Shown here piece after piece: positions 55,925-58,171 of a stretch of DNA of 58,171 nucleotides. A program made the position numbers and the translations under genes. The stretch covers positions 1 through 58,171 of IMG/VR virus record IMGVR_UViG_3300050131_000113; one strand, written 5' to 3'. The notes under the pieces were generated by a model. It saw only the letters and a list, made by a program, of their open reading frames with translations. It ran no database searches and was not told the DNA's origin. Origin of the DNA: a virus. The number at the start of each line of letters is the position of its first letter. Within the stretch, counting starts at the first letter, position 1.

Positions 55925-55943
55925 GCACTAACCTATGGATAGC

Positions 55944-55974
55944 AAAAAGCCCCGCGCGTTGCCGCCGGGGCTTT
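55944..55974 (-). terminator. Strong rho-independent terminator after the NusG-like gene
   Basis: Minus strand AAAGCCCCG and CGGGGCTTT form a 9-bp stem with an 11-base loop, followed by TTTTTGC. It stands about 70 bases past the stop of the 56042-56728 gene and separates the early/replication arm from the late operon. Confidence 0.82.
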
Positions 55975-56041
55975 GGTCGGCTGAGGGAATTACCTTCCAT
56001 GCTACGCCAAAAGCGTGACCCCCGAAGGGTGTCTCGCCTGG

Positions 56042-56728
56042 TCAGGATTCGGATGGTGGAATGTCCTCTTTTGCCGCCACAACGCGGCTGATTCTTCCGA
56101 ACGCCTCAACGAATAGAATTGTCTGCTGAGTCGTGTCAAGTATCGTATGGGTGACGGAAGTGGATATGCCCCGCTCTTCGGCGGCTTTGGTCGGTTTGAT
56201 GACGGCGAGCCGCAGTTGTTTGGCGGTCACGCTGGCATCGCAGCGGTCGAATTTGCCGTCATATTCGGCCAGCCGCAGCATCTCGATCTCATAGTCATGA
56301 ATGACGGCGAAGCTTTCGCCGACCAGGCAAACCCCGCACATGCCGTTGAGGTCGAACAGCCGAACCAATGAATAGGACCCGAACAGCCTTCGCAGGAAGA
56401 TGTAATCGGCGTAGGGCGTGCGAACGTCCTCACGTAGGACGACTTGCTTTTGGTTGCGCTTTTTCGGTCCAACATAGCGATCCGGCATCCGCGACAGGTG
56501 GCGGCCCTGCGGGAACCAGACCTCGAAGCCCTCCCGCATCAGGGCGATTTTTGCTGGAGCATGCGATTTGGGCTTTACCCGGGCGATCCACCAAGGGTCG
56601 AAACAGTGCAGTTCTGAAGGGTCGGGTGACGAGCCGCTGGCGCGTTGATGGCGCCGGACGTCGATATTGGCCAGTGCCGCCATGACATCGGGCGAGAATG
56701 CGTCCTTCAAATCCTTCAATGCCTGCAT
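56042..56728 (-). CDS. NusG-family paralogue (candidate late antiterminator)
   Basis: ATG 56728 has GAGG about nine bases upstream; the longer frame overlaps the initiator gene. 228 aa. Residues 45-152 follow the NusG N-terminal (NGN) fold: DPWWIARVKPKSHAPAKIALMREGFEVWFPQG, RTPYADYIFLRRLFGSYSLVRLFDLNGMCGVCLVGESFAVIHDYEIEMLRLA, matching W-x-x-x...Y-x-F/L-V, LVR and the end helix. NGN domains bind RNA polymerase and aid elongation. The C-terminal 75 residues are not an obvious KOW. Directly followed by two terminators and the late operon, which suggests a specialised RfaH/LoaP-like antiterminator. Confidence 0.78.
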   Translation of the reverse strand: MQALKDLKDAFSPDVMAALANIDVRRHQRASGSSPDPSELHCFDPWWIARVKPKSHAPAKIALMREGFEVWFPQGRHLSRMPDRYVGPKKRNQKQVVLREDVRTPYADYIFLRRLFGSYSLVRLFDLNGMCGVCLVGESFAVIHDYEIEMLRLAEYDGKFDRCDASVTAKQLRLAVIKPTKAAEERGISTSVTHTILDTTQQTILFVEAFGRISRVVAAKEDIPPSES

Positions 56729-56747
56729 CGTCTGCCCTCTTTCCCGT

Positions 56748-57878
56748 TCACTTGAAATCCGCCAGTTCCGCTTCGGAAAGTTCGGCTGGAGGGGGACCGG
56801 TTGGGTAGATTTTGCCTTCGACGGAGGGCGGCCATGGCCACGGGGCGCGGTCACCTTCGGCTAGATGCTTTCGGACCTGGACGGTGACGGTTTCGCGGAG
56901 GAAACCTTCCCATGCCGCGGCTTGCTGCCGGTTGAGGGTTTCCCATTCGGACGGTTGCGGCGATTGAGCCAGCGCGAGCAGCCGAGGCGTCATCGGCGGG
57001 CGATAGCGCACGGTTCCATCGGTACCGCGGAGGATTACCCGGAAGGCCTCGCCAGCGCCGGCGACGTCGTAGGCGATGGCGATGGCGATGGCTTCCGGAC
57101 TGCCCTTGGCGTAGGCCACCGAAACCGCCGGTTCCTTGGCCTGGTCGAGCAGCGTCCAGCGCTTTTCCTCGAGGTAGCGCCACCCGGCGGGAACGTTTTT
57201 GCGCCCAAGTCGTTTGAGATTTTCCAGAAACGGCCCGATTCCGGCGATGGCGGCTGTTTCCTCGTCCTCGGAAAGCGCGCCAGCGGCATAGGCCGTTCGC
57301 TGGCGATCGTCGGCGGCGGCTGTTGGCCACCTGGCTTCGAAGGTTACGAGGAATCTTGCTTGCCGATCTCGCGCGCGCGCATCTCTCTCACGTTCAAGGT
57401 GGGGACGTTCTAAGGGGACGTTCTTGGTGCCATCGTATGGAATGGCACCCGTGCCAACCCCAGGGGTTGGCACGGGGGTGCCAACCTGTTGGCACCCCCC
57501 CTCATCAGATGTGGTTTCTGCATAGCTTTCGCCGTCGTCGGTTTCAGCTCCTTCGGCGACCGCTTCGAAGGCAAAATCGTCACGGTCAAGCAATACCCGA
57601 TACGCATGGGAGCGCGAGGGTCGCTTGCCGGCTTCCTCGACCTCGACGTCGCGGCGCTTCTTTTCCACCCATCCGGCGACGTAAAGCCGTTCCAGCGAGT
57701 TTTGCAGGGATGCGCGGGAACAGTCGATTTCCTGGGCCATCTTGACCTGGCTGCGGAAACACCATCCGGCTTTGTCGGTATGGCGGCCGAGCAGGCAGAG
57801 CACCTGAAGGTCGCGCGGCTCGAGCGAGCGGTCGGTGACGGCGCCGGCGGGGATGATGGAAAAGCGGGGATGGCTCAA
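56748..57878 (-). CDS. Phage replication initiator (lambda O-like) with winged-helix N-terminus
   Basis: 376 aa. Residues 10-78 (AGAVTDRSLEPRDLQVLCLLGRHTDKAGWCFRSQVKMAQEIDCSRASLQNSLERLYVAGWVEKKRR) are a winged-helix DNA-binding domain like those of phage O-type initiators. The middle is a low-complexity linker whose coding DNA holds iteron-like dyads (57426-57495), as in lambda ori inside gene O. The C-terminal half is helical (LRETVTVQVRKHLAEGDRAPWPWPPSVEGKIYP). No helicase or helicase-loader gene was recognised nearby, so a host DnaB is probably recruited. Confidence 0.75.
   Translation of the reverse strand: MSHPRFSIIPAGAVTDRSLEPRDLQVLCLLGRHTDKAGWCFRSQVKMAQEIDCSRASLQNSLERLYVAGWVEKKRRDVEVEEAGKRPSRSHAYRVLLDRDDFAFEAVAEGAETDDGESYAETTSDEGGCQQVGTPVPTPGVGTGAIPYDGTKNVPLERPHLERERDARARDRQARFLVTFEARWPTAAADDRQRTAYAAGALSEDEETAAIAGIGPFLENLKRLGRKNVPAGWRYLEEKRWTLLDQAKEPAVSVAYAKGSPEAIAIAIAYDVAGAGEAFRVILRGTDGTVRYRPPMTPRLLALAQSPQPSEWETLNRQQAAAWEGFLRETVTVQVRKHLAEGDRAPWPWPPSVEGKIYPTGPPPAELSEAELADFK
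57426..57495. other. Candidate replication origin: three tandem dyads inside the initiator gene
   Basis: GTGCCAACCCC-A-GGGGTTGGCAC (57451-57473) and GTGCCAAC-CT-GTTGGCAC (57478-57495) are perfect inverted repeats; GGTGCC...GGCACC (57426-57449) is a weaker third. Their centres (57437.5, 57462, 57486.5) are 24.5 bases apart. The arrangement matches the lambda plan of symmetric iterons within the initiator's own gene. Confidence 0.68.
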
Positions 57879-58072
57879 TTAGGTCTCCGGCCGTGCTGGC
57901 ACTTTTCGTTGATCTGGCAGCGTCTGATCGCGCAGATGACGGTGTCCGGGTTCCGGCAGGGTTTTTCGGAATGAGGGCCAAACCGGCGGCGAAGGATTTC
58001 CATCTCTGTGTCCTTGGCGGGGTCGTAATAGGTGGCGAGGTGCGGGCTCATATGGTGTTGCTTTTGGTTCAC
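57875..58072 (-). CDS. Small Cys-containing protein, 65 aa
   Basis: Coupled to the initiator gene (stop/start overlap). GTG 58072 or ATG 58051; neither has a clear ribosome site. HLATYYDPAKDTEMEILRRRFGPHSEKPCRNPDTVICAIRRCQINEKCQHGRRP has four Cys and a His, a possible zinc site. Function unknown. Confidence 0.58.
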   Translation of the reverse strand: MNQKQHHMSPHLATYYDPAKDTEMEILRRRFGPHSEKPCRNPDTVICAIRRCQINEKCQHGRRPN

Positions 58073-58118
58073 TCGGACAGAAGGGATGCTGCGGTCACTG
58101 GTCGATCACCCGGGCGGT

Positions 58119-58131
58119 GGGGGGGGGGGGG
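58119..58131. repeat. Run of 13 G near the window end
   Basis: A homopolymer of 13 G lies in the 99 bases after the last gene. Together with bases 1-55, which contain a CACCC/GGGTG hairpin, this is the only non-coding stretch around the window junction. It may be biological or an assembly/linearisation artefact. Confidence 0.6.
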
Positions 58132-58171
58132 TGGGAGTAGCGGGCGGCGCGGGGAGTGAAATAATTTGTGG

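Overview
The window reads as one essentially complete genome of a temperate, short-tailed (podovirus-like) tailed phage of an alphaproteobacterium, most likely Bradyrhizobium, Rhodopseudomonas or Afipia. This rests on high GC, dense genes with four-base ATGA overlaps, protein families usual in Rhizobiales prophages (DUF3309, DUF6948, DUF5131), and the lack of any tape measure, sheath or baseplate gene. There is no host flank, rRNA or complete tRNA. The first minus-strand gene ends at base 56 and the last minus-strand gene starts at 58072, so joining the ends gives one continuous leftward gene order. I infer a circularly permuted complete genome.

Layout. (1) 5368-5454 is the immunity region: a Cro/YdaS-like gene leftward, a short HTH repressor rightward, and TAGGT/ACCTA dyad operators between them. 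Both genes appear to start directly behind a -10 box, so both are probably leaderless. (2) Leftward from cro, 4959 down to 56 and across the ends to 58072-56042, is the early/replication arm: a CII-position HTH protein, small membrane proteins, an MT-A70 adenine methyltransferase, a DUF7220 protein, a DUF5131 protein, a lambda-O-like initiator with an iteron origin inside the gene, and a NusG paralogue. (3) 56041-55806 is a leader of stem-loops, at least two resembling terminators. (4) 55805 down to 32279 is the virion operon: TerS, TerL, portal, scaffold, major capsid, decoration proteins, a glycosyltransferase/DUF115/methyltransferase fusion, tail adaptor and hub, ejection proteins, and a collar-type fibre. 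(5) 32282-23799 is a run of seven exported or membrane-anchored proteins, three with twin-arginine signals on carbohydrate-active enzymes. (6) 23556-18193 holds lysis genes (GH108 endolysin, holin), an Acb2/Tad1-domain protein, an outer-membrane beta-barrel protein and small membrane proteins.

The plus-strand arm (5454-18185) carries the repressor, a lipoprotein, a second operator-covered promoter at 6115-6147, ERF and YqaJ recombination genes, an HNH-like protein, and many small genes up to an excisionase-like HTH gene at 13837-14088. A candidate attachment site with a tRNA-3'-end-like sequence follows, but no integrase gene is visible. From 15.7 to 18.2 kb lies a string of tiny genes, several introduced by a near-identical start-associated leader.

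Working model: repressor at the TAGGT operators shuts off the leftward (cro) and rightward (recombination) early promoters. After induction, leftward transcription makes the initiator and the NusG paralogue, which may let RNA polymerase pass the terminator-rich leader into the roughly 37 kb late operon. Unusual content lies in the NusG-leader pair, the Tat-exported enzyme trio, the three-domain enzyme in the capsid module, the Acb2/Tad1 gene, and several families of short repeats at gene boundaries.
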